From positions 186,001-250,000 of the forward strand of contig NZ_BAZF01000002.1 in the NCBI RefSeq assembly GCF_000813145.1: a stretch of DNA of 64,000 nucleotides. The letters are read 5' to 3'. Of the stretch, positions 11,266 through 18,644 are shown one piece after another. Under the pieces are notes generated by a model, which saw nothing but the letters and a program-made list of their open reading frames with translations, had not been told where the DNA came from and searched no databases. This DNA is from Geobacter sp. OR-1 (lineage in GTDB: Bacteria > Desulfobacterota > Desulfuromonadia > Geobacterales > DSM-12255). The first letter of the stretch is position 1; each line of letters begins with the position of its first letter. The position numbers and the translations under genes are program-made.

Positions 11266-12045
11266 TTACCCTATTCTTACCGACTGCATCGATATGGAAC
11301 CCAAAACAACCTGGTCCGCAAAGAATGAAAGCGAATCTTCCGGCGTTCGCAGGGCAAGGGCATAGAGAAGCGGCAGATAATGCTCATTCGTTGGGATTGA
11401 CAGTCGGAATGCCTCCCCGAGTGAGGGATAATCGATCAGGCGATCAATATTGCCTTCCCGGATAAGGCCGGTTACCAGTGCATTAAACTCCAAAGCCCAT
11501 GGATAGGGGGTCTCGTCATTCCAGCGCAAGAGGGAGAGATTGTGTACGATGTTGCCGCTTCCGATAATGAGAACCCCCTCTTTCCGAAACGGGAGCAGTT
11601 TTTTTGCCATCACGACATGCTCGCGTGGGGACTTTTTCCTGTCAAGGGAGAGCTGTACTACCGGGACGTCGGCATCAGGATACATCCGCCTGAGGACCGA
11701 CCAGGCTCCGTGATCGAGCCCCCATGATCTGTCGGCAGCAAGCGTTTCCGGACCGGCCAGCTCCCGCACTTTCTCCGCAAAATCCGGGGAACCGGATGCC
11801 GGGTACTGCACCCGGAATAGCTCCTCCGGAAAACCATAGAAGTCGTGAATAGTGCGGGGCGACTTCATGGCTGTAACCTTGGTGCCGTCGGTCTCCCAAT
11901 GTGCGGAAACACAGAGAATCATCTTCGGTCTGGGAATCACCCTGGCCTCTTTCCGCCAGGCCGCGACATAAGGGGTTTCCTCGATCGCGTTCATTGGGTT
12001 GCCGTGCCCGACAAAAAGTACCGGCATCTGTCTTTCTGCGGTCAT
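11266..12045 (-). CDS. ygiD: Class III extradiol dioxygenase, YgiD/4,5-DOPA dioxygenase family
   Basis: 259 residues. Family landmarks are LFVGHGNPMNAIEE (metal His near the N-terminus), the CVSAHWET stretch, DHGAWSVLRRMYPDADVPVVQ and IGSGNIVHNL. Members are metal-dependent ring-cleaving dioxygenases of the LigB superfamily, cytoplasmic, acting on catechols; the native bacterial substrate is mostly unknown. It starts the minus-strand run leading to the Old Yellow Enzyme 75 bases further on. Family secure, pathway not. Confidence 0.9.
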   Translation of the reverse strand: MTAERQMPVLFVGHGNPMNAIEETPYVAAWRKEARVIPRPKMILCVSAHWETDGTKVTAMKSPRTIHDFYGFPEELFRVQYPASGSPDFAEKVRELAGPETLAADRSWGLDHGAWSVLRRMYPDADVPVVQLSLDRKKSPREHVVMAKKLLPFRKEGVLIIGSGNIVHNLSLLRWNDETPYPWALEFNALVTGLIREGNIDRLIDYPSLGEAFRLSIPTNEHYLPLLYALALRTPEDSLSFFADQVVLGSISMQSVRIG

Positions 12046-12114
12046 TAATGTTTACCTCTGACAATCATTGTACCATATGTGGCAAGGCAAGCAGGTAACT
12101 GCAGGCAAACAAAA

Positions 12115-12144
12115 AAGGACTTAACCAATACTGGCTAAGTCCTT
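12115..12144 (-). terminator. Hairpin, terminator-like
   Basis: AAGGACTTA pairs with TAAGTCCTT, and the arm extends inward through CCA/TGG. It is followed on the minus strand by a run of T (the A run at 12111-12116). It lies just 3' of the tRNA-end remnant, in the same layout as at 5.4 and 13.87 kb. Confidence 0.55.
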
Positions 12145-12150
12145 GAATTC

Positions 12151-12173
12151 TGGAGCGGGAAACGGGATTCGAA
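12151..12173 (-). repeat. 23-base direct repeat equal to a tRNA-Gly 3' end (att-like)
   Basis: These 23 bases are identical to 13883-13905, the T-arm and acceptor end (with CCA) of the partial tRNA-Gly. The match ends abruptly at 12173. It fits a duplicated attachment core of an integrase that uses tRNA-Gly; the broken genes between the two copies would then be a remnant insertion. Role is inferred. Confidence 0.6.
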
Positions 12174-12320
12174 GACTCTTCCTTAACCCTGCTCAAACGC
12201 CGCTATAAAAGTAAAACATAATAAAATCAGTAAGTCATCCAATGCCTCTGATCGGTCTTGAGTCCATCAGAATCCAGCATAATTCAGATCAAATTGCGAA
12301 AGTTTTGCGAAAGTTTCAGT

Positions 12321-12563
12321 TTAGCCGAACGCCCGCTTCAGGCCAAACTCGACCTTGAATGAGGTGGCTTTTACTCTTGGCATAATGTTCTTCTTGTCCT
12401 TCGTGAGGGTAACAATACCAAAACGCTCCATCATCTTCAATGTCCGGGACAGATTGCTGCTCTTCCTGCCGGTCATTTCTTCCAGATCCTTCAGGGAAGT
12501 CGGCTTACGTTCTATGATGATTTTCAGCAGTGCCTGGTTTTCGTTGCTCAGGACTTGTGCCAT
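12321..12563 (-). CDS. HVO_A0114-type winged-helix protein, 5'-truncated antitoxin-like
   Basis: 80 residues from the ATG at 12563. The winged-helix core reads SLKDLEEMTGRKSSNLSRTL and ends KATSFKVEFGL, typical of small HTH proteins that pair with a toxin. The homologous reading extends upstream in frame for about 20 more residues (GEHTPKPGEPKVWFESLQS) and then hits stop codons near 12624, with no start codon. The original gene has therefore lost its first 30 or so residues. No partner toxin gene is visible next to it. Probably non-functional, or read from the internal Met. Confidence 0.6.
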   Translation of the reverse strand: MAQVLSNENQALLKIIIERKPTSLKDLEEMTGRKSSNLSRTLKMMERFGIVTLTKDKKNIMPRVKATSFKVEFGLKRAFG

Positions 12564-12758
12564 GGATTGCAGCGACTCGAACCAGACCTTCGGCTCGCCA
12601 GGCTTCGGGGTGTGCTCTCCCTTTCATCACTTATCATCTGATGATAACTTTACAGCGATATAGCGACTTAAGCAAACAGTTTATCAGCTTATCAATGTAG
12701 TGGAGCATCAGTTAGATTCAACCATTATTACGATAAATCGTTTGTAATTTCGTCCTAA

Positions 12759-13092
12759 ATGCTCAATTTTTCTTCGACTAACCATGGCGAATCTGAAGAC
12801 AATGCTGTACGGGCTCATCACATAGAGTCAGGTTTATATGGAGGGTGCTTCGTTTCTACAACACGGAATGAAAAAATGGCTCGCCGTTTTGCTACCTATA
12901 ACGAGGAAAAGGGATGGGTTTACATAATCGACGAATCGTTGTTTGAACGATATGGAGTGATTTCAAAAGAGTTCCCTGATCCTCAGTACCCTGATATATG
13001 AGGTTTCAATTAGAGGATGGGATAATGGGGTCATTCCATCTGAAGTAATAATTGAAAAGTACGAAGTTAATGTAGATGGCAGCAAAACTTAA
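12759..13092 (+). pseudogene. ADP-ribosyltransferase-like toxin fragment, frameshifted
   Basis: The first frame (12759-13001) contains IESGLYGGCFVSTTR, KMARRFATYN and GWVYIIDESLFERYGV. This resembles the STT strand and following core of ADP-ribosyltransferase toxin domains. The frame stops at 12999-13001, but coding continues in another frame as IYEVSIRGWDNGVIPSEVII to a stop at 13090-13092, as expected of the same fold. The break lies in the dinucleotide run GATATATG near 12993-12999. The N-terminal part with the NAD-binding Arg is not recognisable, so it is a remnant. Family assignment is by motif only. Confidence 0.5.
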
Positions 13093-13140
13093 CTACTGGT
13101 AAATTCTCCTATGACACCCTTGAAGCAAAAGGAGGCCACT

Positions 13141-13675
13141 TTGATACGCCTTTACTCCCCCTGCTTTTCACCCTGCTCACCCTACCGGCTTTCGCCAAAG
13201 AGCCCATAAGGATCATCGAAGGAACCGTTATAAAGGTTTCTGGCGGTGACACAATCCAGGTACGCGATTCAGTGGGAACGAAAGTAAAGATTCGGCTATA
13301 TGGAATCGACGCGCCTGAGACCGAAAAGAGCAACAAGAAGACAGGCCATGTCAGCAAACCAGGGCAACCATACGGGGAAGAGGCATATCAAGCCCTAAAG
13401 AAGAAAATTGACCGCCAGAAGGTGAAGTTCGAAGTCATGGACATTGACCGATACAAGCGGGCGGTCTCTATTCTCAGGCTTGACAATCGGAACATCAATT
13501 CTGAAATGGTCAGAGAGGGCTTTGCTTGGGCCTACAGGCAGTATCTTGACCGTACCCTTGCTTCTGATACCTATCGGCAGAAAAACAGGCCCAGAAGGAG
13601 CACCGTGGCCTATGGCAGCAGAATAACCCGCAACCACCATGGGAGTTCAGAAAACAGCTGAGACAGCGAAAGTAG
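13141..13675 (+). pseudogene. Secreted thermonuclease (SNase-like), two frameshifts
   Basis: The intact middle reads EPIRIIEGTVIKVSGGDTIQ, VKIRLYGIDAPET and MVREGFAWAYRQYLD, the staphylococcal nuclease domain with its active-site Arg/Asp/Glu region. A signal peptide (LLPLLFTLLTLPAFA) precedes it but has no start codon in frame. A good ribosome site AGGAGG (13130-13135) sits before TTG at 13141 in a different frame, so about one base is missing near 13150. A second single-base loss near 13566 moves the expected C-terminus (YLSAEKQAQKEHRGLWQQ, PPWEFRKQL) to another frame ending at 13675. Probably inactive. Confidence 0.75.
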
Positions 13676-13851
13676 CAATGAAACGATCCGTTCCAACACC
13701 TTTTACCGATTCGAGGAACTTTTTATGGCAGATCGAACAAACGTAGAGCAAGTAGTGAGCATTGAGGATGCTGTTATGAGTAATGCTTTCGAGGCAGGAT
13801 CACTGAAATAACCACTTGGTCAAAGTTTTGGTCAAAGCCCACAAGAAAATA

Positions 13852-13873
13852 AAGGAATCCCGAGGGATTCCTT
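13852..13873 (-). terminator. Terminator of the (partial) tRNA-Gly
   Basis: AAGGAATCCC pairs perfectly with GGGATTCCTT. On the minus strand it lies 9 bases after the tRNA CCA end and runs into TTTATTTTC, a rho-independent terminator form. Confidence 0.7.
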
Positions 13874-13882
13874 GTAGTTAAC

Positions 13883-13932
13883 TGGAGCGGGAAACGGGAT
13901 TCGAACCCGCGACCTTCAGCTTGGGAAGCCGA
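13883..13932 (-). tRNA. tRNA-Gly(CCC) 3' half only; integrase attachment site
   Basis: Read on the minus strand this gives an anticodon arm TCGGC-TTCCCAA-GCTGA (anticodon CCC, Gly; arm at 13916-13932), a T arm GCGGG-TTCGAAT-CCCGT and the acceptor 3' strand ending TCCA at 13883. No D arm or 5' acceptor strand (expected GCGGGAA) follows beyond 13932, so this is half a tRNA. Integrases of the P4 type cross over exactly in the anticodon-to-CCA part. The gene for the integrase starts 215 bases away. This is the displaced or duplicated end of an integration event; the intact tRNA lies outside the window. Confidence 0.75.
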
Positions 13933-14065
13933 CACACTGATGTTTCTTGAGTTTTCAAAATGTATCTCAATCTATCAGTTACCCCGCTCATCATATTGAC
14001 ATTCCATTGTTTTTATCGTATTTATGTTTCTAGGTGTCTTTAATTGATTCTCTATTTGCCAACTT

Positions 14066-14130
14066 CAAAACGGATGCAAAACGGATGCAAGGGGTCCAGC
14101 GACGATCAAAACGGATGCAAAACGGATGCA
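14066..14130. repeat. Two tandem pairs of an 11-base repeat before the integrase
   Basis: CAAAACGGATG occurs four times, as two head-to-tail pairs (14066-14089 and 14107-14130) whose starts are 41 bases apart, about four helical turns. They end 17 bases before the integrase ATG. This layout fits integrase arm-binding sites or an operator for autoregulation. It is too short for a CRISPR. Confidence 0.7.
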
Positions 14131-14146
14131 CGAAAAAGGGTAAAAA

Positions 14147-15514
14147 ATGAAGCAATTCACAGAAAGATTTCTCGCTTCAATCAAGCCGCAAGAGAAAAAA
14201 TTTGTATTGAGAGAAGGACGAGGATTTGCACTGCAAGTTCTTCCCACCGGCACGAAGACATTCTTGTATATCTTTGAGCTGAATAAGCAAAAAGGGTATT
14301 ATCAGCTAGGCAACTACCCCGCAATGTCCCTAGCTGACGCCCGGGTAGCATACAACGATGCATATAATTTAGTCAAGAAAGGCATCGATCCTCGCGAAGA
14401 AAAGAAAGCTGCTGCCGAAGAAAAAGCCAAGATAGCAATGGAAGCCGCACTGGAAGCAGAGGCTGCCACACGCGCAGCAGATCATTTGGAAAACTACTCC
14501 TTTGAAACTCTCACCCAAGAGGAGATTCCAGAGGACTTCGTCCCTACTACAGTTGAGCAGCTTGCTGCAGTTTGGTTTGTCGACTACTCTAAAGAGAACC
14601 ATTCCAAACGATGGCAAGAAACCATTCTCAGTGCGATCAGAACGCACATCGTTCCTAACATCGGTAAGATGGAAATATCTTCAGTTCGACACAAACACGC
14701 ACTATCCCTCATTCAACAAATTGCTGTCAACGTCCCGGGATCAGCTCGCAATACCATGAAGTTCTGTAGACAAATGTTTAAATATGCTTGTCGTCAGGAA
14801 TGGGCTGAGATACAGCCATTCCATGAAATTACCGAATCGGTACCAAAAATTGCGCCGAAAGCCGATGAACGTCATCTTGATGATGACGAAATCGTGAAGG
14901 CTTGGCACGAAATCAGTAAATCATCAAGCTCGCGCGAAGTGAAACGTGCATTGAAATTGATTCTCGTGACAGCCCAGCGACCCGGCGAGGTGGCTCAAAT
15001 ACACCGAGATCAAATCAAAGATAAATGGTGGACAATCCCTGCTGAGGTCGCTGGCAAAAATGAACGAGAACACAGGGTATATTTGACTGATACAGCTCTC
15101 AAATTGATTGGGGATGGGAAAGGGCACATCTTCCCATCAGAGAGAGGAAAGCGAGGGCATATTTCAGAGAATGCGCTATCGCAGGCGATTAATCGAGGCT
15201 ACTTGTCCGATGATATCGTGAAGGTCGTTGGCAATAGAAAAATTAAAGCACGAAAAGAGCCCTACTTCGGCATGAAACCCTGGTCACCCCACGACCTTAG
15301 ACGAACTGCCCGCACAAATATGGCACGAGTCGGGGTATCAGATGAGGTTGGCGAGGAGGTAATGAACCACATAAAACCAGGTGTGGTCGGGGTGTACAAC
15401 AAGTATCGTTATGATGAAGAGAAAAAAGTCGCACTCCAGAAATGGGAAGTTCTTCTCCTTGAAATACTGAAAACCAAACCAGAAAATACAAGTGATATTG
15501 TAAAATCAGATTAG
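14147..15514 (+). CDS. Tyrosine recombinase / tRNA-targeting integrase (P4 type)
   Basis: 455 residues. The N-terminal arm-binding domain (DUF4102 type, about 1-95) reads FVLREGRGFALQVLPTGTKT and YQLGNYPAMSLADAR; then comes a core-binding helical domain with a Glu/Ala-rich linker. The catalytic domain has the first Arg in LILVTAQRPGEVAQI, the HxxR box in WSPHDLRRTARTNMA and the Tyr nucleophile in GVVGVYNKYRYDEE. It integrates and excises a mobile element at a tRNA 3' end. An AAGGG ribosome site precedes the ATG. The adjacent tRNA-Gly half and upstream repeats agree with that role. Confidence 0.93.
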   Translation: MKQFTERFLASIKPQEKKFVLREGRGFALQVLPTGTKTFLYIFELNKQKGYYQLGNYPAMSLADARVAYNDAYNLVKKGIDPREEKKAAAEEKAKIAMEAALEAEAATRAADHLENYSFETLTQEEIPEDFVPTTVEQLAAVWFVDYSKENHSKRWQETILSAIRTHIVPNIGKMEISSVRHKHALSLIQQIAVNVPGSARNTMKFCRQMFKYACRQEWAEIQPFHEITESVPKIAPKADERHLDDDEIVKAWHEISKSSSSREVKRALKLILVTAQRPGEVAQIHRDQIKDKWWTIPAEVAGKNEREHRVYLTDTALKLIGDGKGHIFPSERGKRGHISENALSQAINRGYLSDDIVKVVGNRKIKARKEPYFGMKPWSPHDLRRTARTNMARVGVSDEVGEEVMNHIKPGVVGVYNKYRYDEEKKVALQKWEVLLLEILKTKPENTSDIVKSD

Positions 15515-15595
15515 TATCGATCTTCAGTACACAACACCTCTTCTTGACGAAATGTGGAAAATTGGTGTATTGCAGCTAGGATTCATCTCCCCTCT

Positions 15596-15619
15596 CCCTC
15601 CCCTAATGTGGGGGGAGGG
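15596..15619 (+). terminator. GC-rich hairpin after the integrase
   Basis: CCCTCCCC pairs with GGGGAGGG across an eight-base loop, 82 bases after the integrase stop. No T run follows, so it may be a weak terminator or an RNA-stabilising hairpin. Confidence 0.4.
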
Positions 15620-15675
15620 GCTATATAGAATCACATACCTTTCCATCACTTATTTTTGATATTAACGGAGCAAGT

Positions 15676-15954
15676 ATGACCAAGGCTGATATCATTGAAC
15701 GAGTCGCTGAACAATGTGGAATTACAAAGAAAGATTCCGTAGACATGGTAGAATCGGTCTTCAGCATCATAAAATCCACCCTTGAATCCGGAGAGGAGAT
15801 AAAAGTCTCTGGTTTCGGCAAATTTGAGGTAAGGGAAAAGCACGAGCGCAGGGGAAGGAACCCTCAAACAGGAGAAGCCATTATCATTGAAGCGCGGAGA
15901 ATCCTATCATTTAAGCCGAGTACAATCCTCAAAGAATCACTAAACGGAAAATAG
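15676..15954 (+). CDS. ihfA: Integration host factor alpha-like DNA-bending protein
   Basis: 92 residues, full length for the HU/IHF family. MTKADIIERVAEQCG opens the dimer domain and the DNA-binding arm carries RRGRNPQTGEAI, with the IHF-alpha-like ending RRILSFKPSTILKE. It bends DNA; on a mobile element it can assist the integrase or the transfer origin. It stands alone between integrase and transfer genes, so it is probably an element-borne copy beside a chromosomal one. Alpha rather than beta or HU is judged from the ending and is fairly likely. Confidence 0.88.
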   Translation: MTKADIIERVAEQCGITKKDSVDMVESVFSIIKSTLESGEEIKVSGFGKFEVREKHERRGRNPQTGEAIIIEARRILSFKPSTILKESLNGK

Positions 15955-16044
15955 CAATTCGCACCCCGTCTTTCCTCACCAGATCTTCAAAGTTTAGACT
16001 CCATTTAGACCCCTCACAACCTGCCCCCCCTATAGATTATATAC

Positions 16045-16569
16045 ATGGGGGGATTCATGCGCTTTGCCATCCTGATACTGTTTCTGGGAGTTCAGGCTTT
16101 TTCGAAGGAAGCTGCATTTGGCTTCTGTTACGAGGAAGCAGGTAACAGGTACGGGATCTCGCCTCATCTCCTCTATGCAATCTCCAAGGGAGAAAGCAAC
16201 TTTAATCCGTTCGCTGTAAATCATAATACCAACGGCAGCTACGACTACGGACTCATGCAGATCAACTCGTCATGGGAACCTGCATTACGGAAACTGGGAA
16301 TCCCCTGGACCACCCTTGCCGATCCCTGCACCAATGTCATGGTCGGTTCCTGGGTGCTATCTCAATGCATCCGAGACTATGGCTACACCTGGTCAGCAGT
16401 CGGATGCTACAACTCGCGCACTCCGTCCAAGCGTGACCGTTATGCCGCCAGAATTGCCAGTATCGTGAAACAGGAACAAGCACACCTGAGAGTTGAACAG
16501 ATTGCCAGCATCACAAATGTTTCAAGAATGACGCCTTGGGAGGAAGTCTTTGGCAATTCTTCCCGATGA
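16045..16569 (+). CDS. Periplasmic lytic transglycosylase (conjugation, VirB1/TrbN-like)
   Basis: 174 residues with a signal peptide (FAILILFLGVQAFSKEAAFG) and an SLT domain. The catalytic Glu is in YAISKGESNFNPFAVN; the following NTNGSYDYGLMQINSSW is the diagnostic GLMQ segment. A C-terminal RVEQIASITN tail follows. It opens peptidoglycan locally for assembly of the conjugation channel. It is the first transfer-type gene of the element and overlaps the next gene by 20 bases. Confidence 0.9.
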   Translation: MGGFMRFAILILFLGVQAFSKEAAFGFCYEEAGNRYGISPHLLYAISKGESNFNPFAVNHNTNGSYDYGLMQINSSWEPALRKLGIPWTTLADPCTNVMVGSWVLSQCIRDYGYTWSAVGCYNSRTPSKRDRYAARIASIVKQEQAHLRVEQIASITNVSRMTPWEEVFGNSSR

Positions 16570-17278
16570 AATCATCTCCGAAAGCGGGCTTGCGATGAGC
16601 GAGGCAATGGATGCGGTCGAAGTTGCCATTACCAGGACTCTGACCAGCGCCATCAGCACAAATGTCAGCGTCAGGGTCGACAAAAATCTGGAGATAGTGG
16701 CCTATCCGATTGGGAGCGGAGAACCGATCAAGATTTCCCTGGACAGCATCAATCGGAAATTGCGGAGACATCTCCTGCACCAAGTCGAACTGGAACTTCA
16801 ATGCCGCAGAACCTTGAATGAGGCGGATCGGCTGAAGGCGTTGAGGGGAGTTTCCGCCCCCGGCGAAATAACCCGGATAGATGCTGATGGTGCGCTGTTC
16901 GTCTCCCTTGAGATTGCCGATTGCTACAGGCGTTTGATTTTTGCCGGTATCTGTCCGCCCCGTTTTCAGCCGTTTCACGAACGAGGACGTTACACCTACG
17001 GTAGCGTTAAGGAGTTCTACATTACAAGCGTCGTTCCGGTCATGGTCAACAGAAGATCGACCAAGGTCCGCATCCTGCTCAGCCGCACGTCAAGAGAACT
17101 ACCACGCCTCTTGCTGCAAGAACGGAGTCGAGTGTCAGGAATCCGCTGTCTAAAGCGTATTCCGGGAGCCTACAGTTGCATCATGACACCGGCCAGAATA
17201 CCCAAGGATGTCATCAATTCTGTCGGAAAGGAACTGGAAGAGCATCTGCATGTTTCCATTCTCAAAACATATCGCTAA
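16550..17278 (+). CDS. NusA-like S1/KH-domain protein of the conjugative element
   Basis: 242 residues, not a standard transfer protein. The N-terminal part (AMDAVEVAITRTLTSAI, then VSVRVDKNLEIVAYP) is laid out like the NusA N-terminal domain. An S1-like part follows (PGEITRIDADGALFVSLE). Next is the NusA signature LLSRTSRELPRLLLQE and a KH-like stretch GIRCLKRIPGAYSCIM with DVINSVGKELEEHL. Housekeeping NusA is about twice as long, so this is a shortened relative. It may alter transcription elongation or RNA binding in the transfer operon. The homology is read by eye; function is inference. Confidence 0.55.
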   Translation: MAILPDEIISESGLAMSEAMDAVEVAITRTLTSAISTNVSVRVDKNLEIVAYPIGSGEPIKISLDSINRKLRRHLLHQVELELQCRRTLNEADRLKALRGVSAPGEITRIDADGALFVSLEIADCYRRLIFAGICPPRFQPFHERGRYTYGSVKEFYITSVVPVMVNRRSTKVRILLSRTSRELPRLLLQERSRVSGIRCLKRIPGAYSCIMTPARIPKDVINSVGKELEEHLHVSILKTYR

Positions 17279-18644
17279 GACGGCCGAGCCGATGACCAAA
17301 CTGGGAACCGGCGTCAATTTGGGGCACCGAACCAGGATCGTTCCAATCGCCATTCCCGACTCCCATCGGAAACGGCATACATTTGTCTTCGGAACAACTG
17401 GTGTCGGAAAGACCCGTCTGTGTGAGAACTTGATCGAACAAGACATCCGCAAGGGGTATTCGGTGGTCTATTTCGATCCCAAGGGGGACCAACAGATCTT
17501 TACCAAGATCTACGAAGTCGCCAGAGATGCTAAACGTCTGGACGAGTTGATGCTCGTCACCCCCATCTTCCCCGAATACTCCGCAGTTGTCGACCCGATG
17601 GCCTTTTACTTCATGCCTGACGAACTGGTGGGGCATATCGTATCGGGCATCCTCGGCGGTCGGGAACCGTTCTACCGTAACATCGCCAAAGAGATCACAA
17701 CCGCTGTCATATCTGCCTATATCATCCTGGCAAAAAAACATGGGAATCTGCCGATCATGAACATCGACACCATCCGGCAGCACATCAGGCGTGACTCCCT
17801 TGATGCCACCATGAAATCTTTACGCAGTATCGGCACTGCCGAGGCGGAACTGACGGCAGGCATGCTGGAGGATATCCTCAAATCTCCCATGGAATACTAC
17901 GCCAAGGTTTCCTCAACGCTGCGAACCGCCCTGATGGAGCTTTCCTCTGGCAATATCGGCAAGATCATCGGTCAGGCCGATTCAAACCGATTCATCAAGA
18001 GACTTGAAGCTGGCGAACGGGTAATCCTGGTCGTTCATACCGGCGCCATGATTACTCGCGAGGCTTCTGCCACCCTCGGCAAGGTGCTCCTTTCAATGAT
18101 CCAGTCCTTTGTGGGCCGAGTGTATCTCTCAAATCGACAGAAGGTTGACCCACCTCTTTCCATTTTCATCGACGAAGCACAGAGCCTGCTCTATCAGGGG
18201 GTAGAGGAGCTTTTCGCCAAGGCGGGCTCAGCTGATGTCATGGTTACCGCCTTCGCCCAGTCAGTGAACCAGATCTACGCCGTCATTGGTGAGGAGTTTG
18301 GCAAGAGCATCCTTGATAACACCAACACGAAGATCTTCATGCGCTGCTCCGATGCCGAGACCAGCGATTACGTGGTCAAACATTTCGGTGTGCAGAACGT
18401 ACTTACCGGGATTTTCGGATCAAACCAGGTCACGACCCGCGAGGTCGAACAGGATATCCTCCGGGTACAGGATGTTCTTAGCCTGCTGCCACGTGAATTC
18501 TATTTGATGACCTATTCGGGCCGTTTCAAGGGAACCACTCTCGATGCCCGCAATCCCAAGATGAAAATCATCTTCCCATCAGCTCCGGCGGTTATCACCT
18601 CGATGATGTCTCCGTTCAAGTCAGACGAGAACGGCGCTCCATGA
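17250..18644 (+). CDS. Type IV coupling ATPase (TraD/TraG-type)
   Basis: 464 residues from the ATG at 17250, preceded by GGAAGAG; an earlier in-frame start at 17208 would overlap the previous gene further. P-loop FGTTGVGKTRL is near residue 45 and Walker B LSIFIDEAQSLL near 305; QSVNQIYAVIGEEFGKSIL and NTKIFMRCSD are typical of TraD-family motor ATPases. It docks the relaxosome onto the mating channel and pumps DNA. No clear N-terminal membrane helices are seen, unlike F TraD. ATGA coupling to the next gene at 18641. Confidence 0.88.
   Translation: MFPFSKHIAKTAEPMTKLGTGVNLGHRTRIVPIAIPDSHRKRHTFVFGTTGVGKTRLCENLIEQDIRKGYSVVYFDPKGDQQIFTKIYEVARDAKRLDELMLVTPIFPEYSAVVDPMAFYFMPDELVGHIVSGILGGREPFYRNIAKEITTAVISAYIILAKKHGNLPIMNIDTIRQHIRRDSLDATMKSLRSIGTAEAELTAGMLEDILKSPMEYYAKVSSTLRTALMELSSGNIGKIIGQADSNRFIKRLEAGERVILVVHTGAMITREASATLGKVLLSMIQSFVGRVYLSNRQKVDPPLSIFIDEAQSLLYQGVEELFAKAGSADVMVTAFAQSVNQIYAVIGEEFGKSILDNTNTKIFMRCSDAETSDYVVKHFGVQNVLTGIFGSNQVTTREVEQDILRVQDVLSLLPREFYLMTYSGRFKGTTLDARNPKMKIIFPSAPAVITSMMSPFKSDENGAP

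Larger units (their letters stand above)
12046..12320. other. Intergenic stretch with hairpin and second tRNA-end remnant
   Basis: No coding frame of quality. It contains the hairpin at 12115-12144 and the tRNA 3'-end copy at 12151-12173. The rest is AT-rich, with a short direct repeat of GCGAAAGTTT at about 12297-12316. Confidence 0.5.
13676..14146. other. Intergenic stretch before the integrase: hairpin, tRNA half, repeats
   Basis: It contains a possible but unsupported 28-codon frame from the ATG at 13724, the hairpin at 13852-13873, the tRNA-Gly 3' half at 13883-13932, and the integrase leader with four short repeats. No convincing gene. Confidence 0.5.

Noticed and set aside
13724-13810. 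28-codon frame after the nuclease remnant
   Set aside because: No ribosome site, no motif and broken surroundings; too short to support as a gene.
13883-13932. Complete tRNA-Gly gene
   Set aside because: Only the anticodon arm, T arm and acceptor 3' strand are present; the D arm and 5' acceptor strand do not follow.
14066-14130. CRISPR-like repeat array
   Set aside because: Units are 11 bases in two tandem pairs without unique spacers of constant length, and there are no cas genes.
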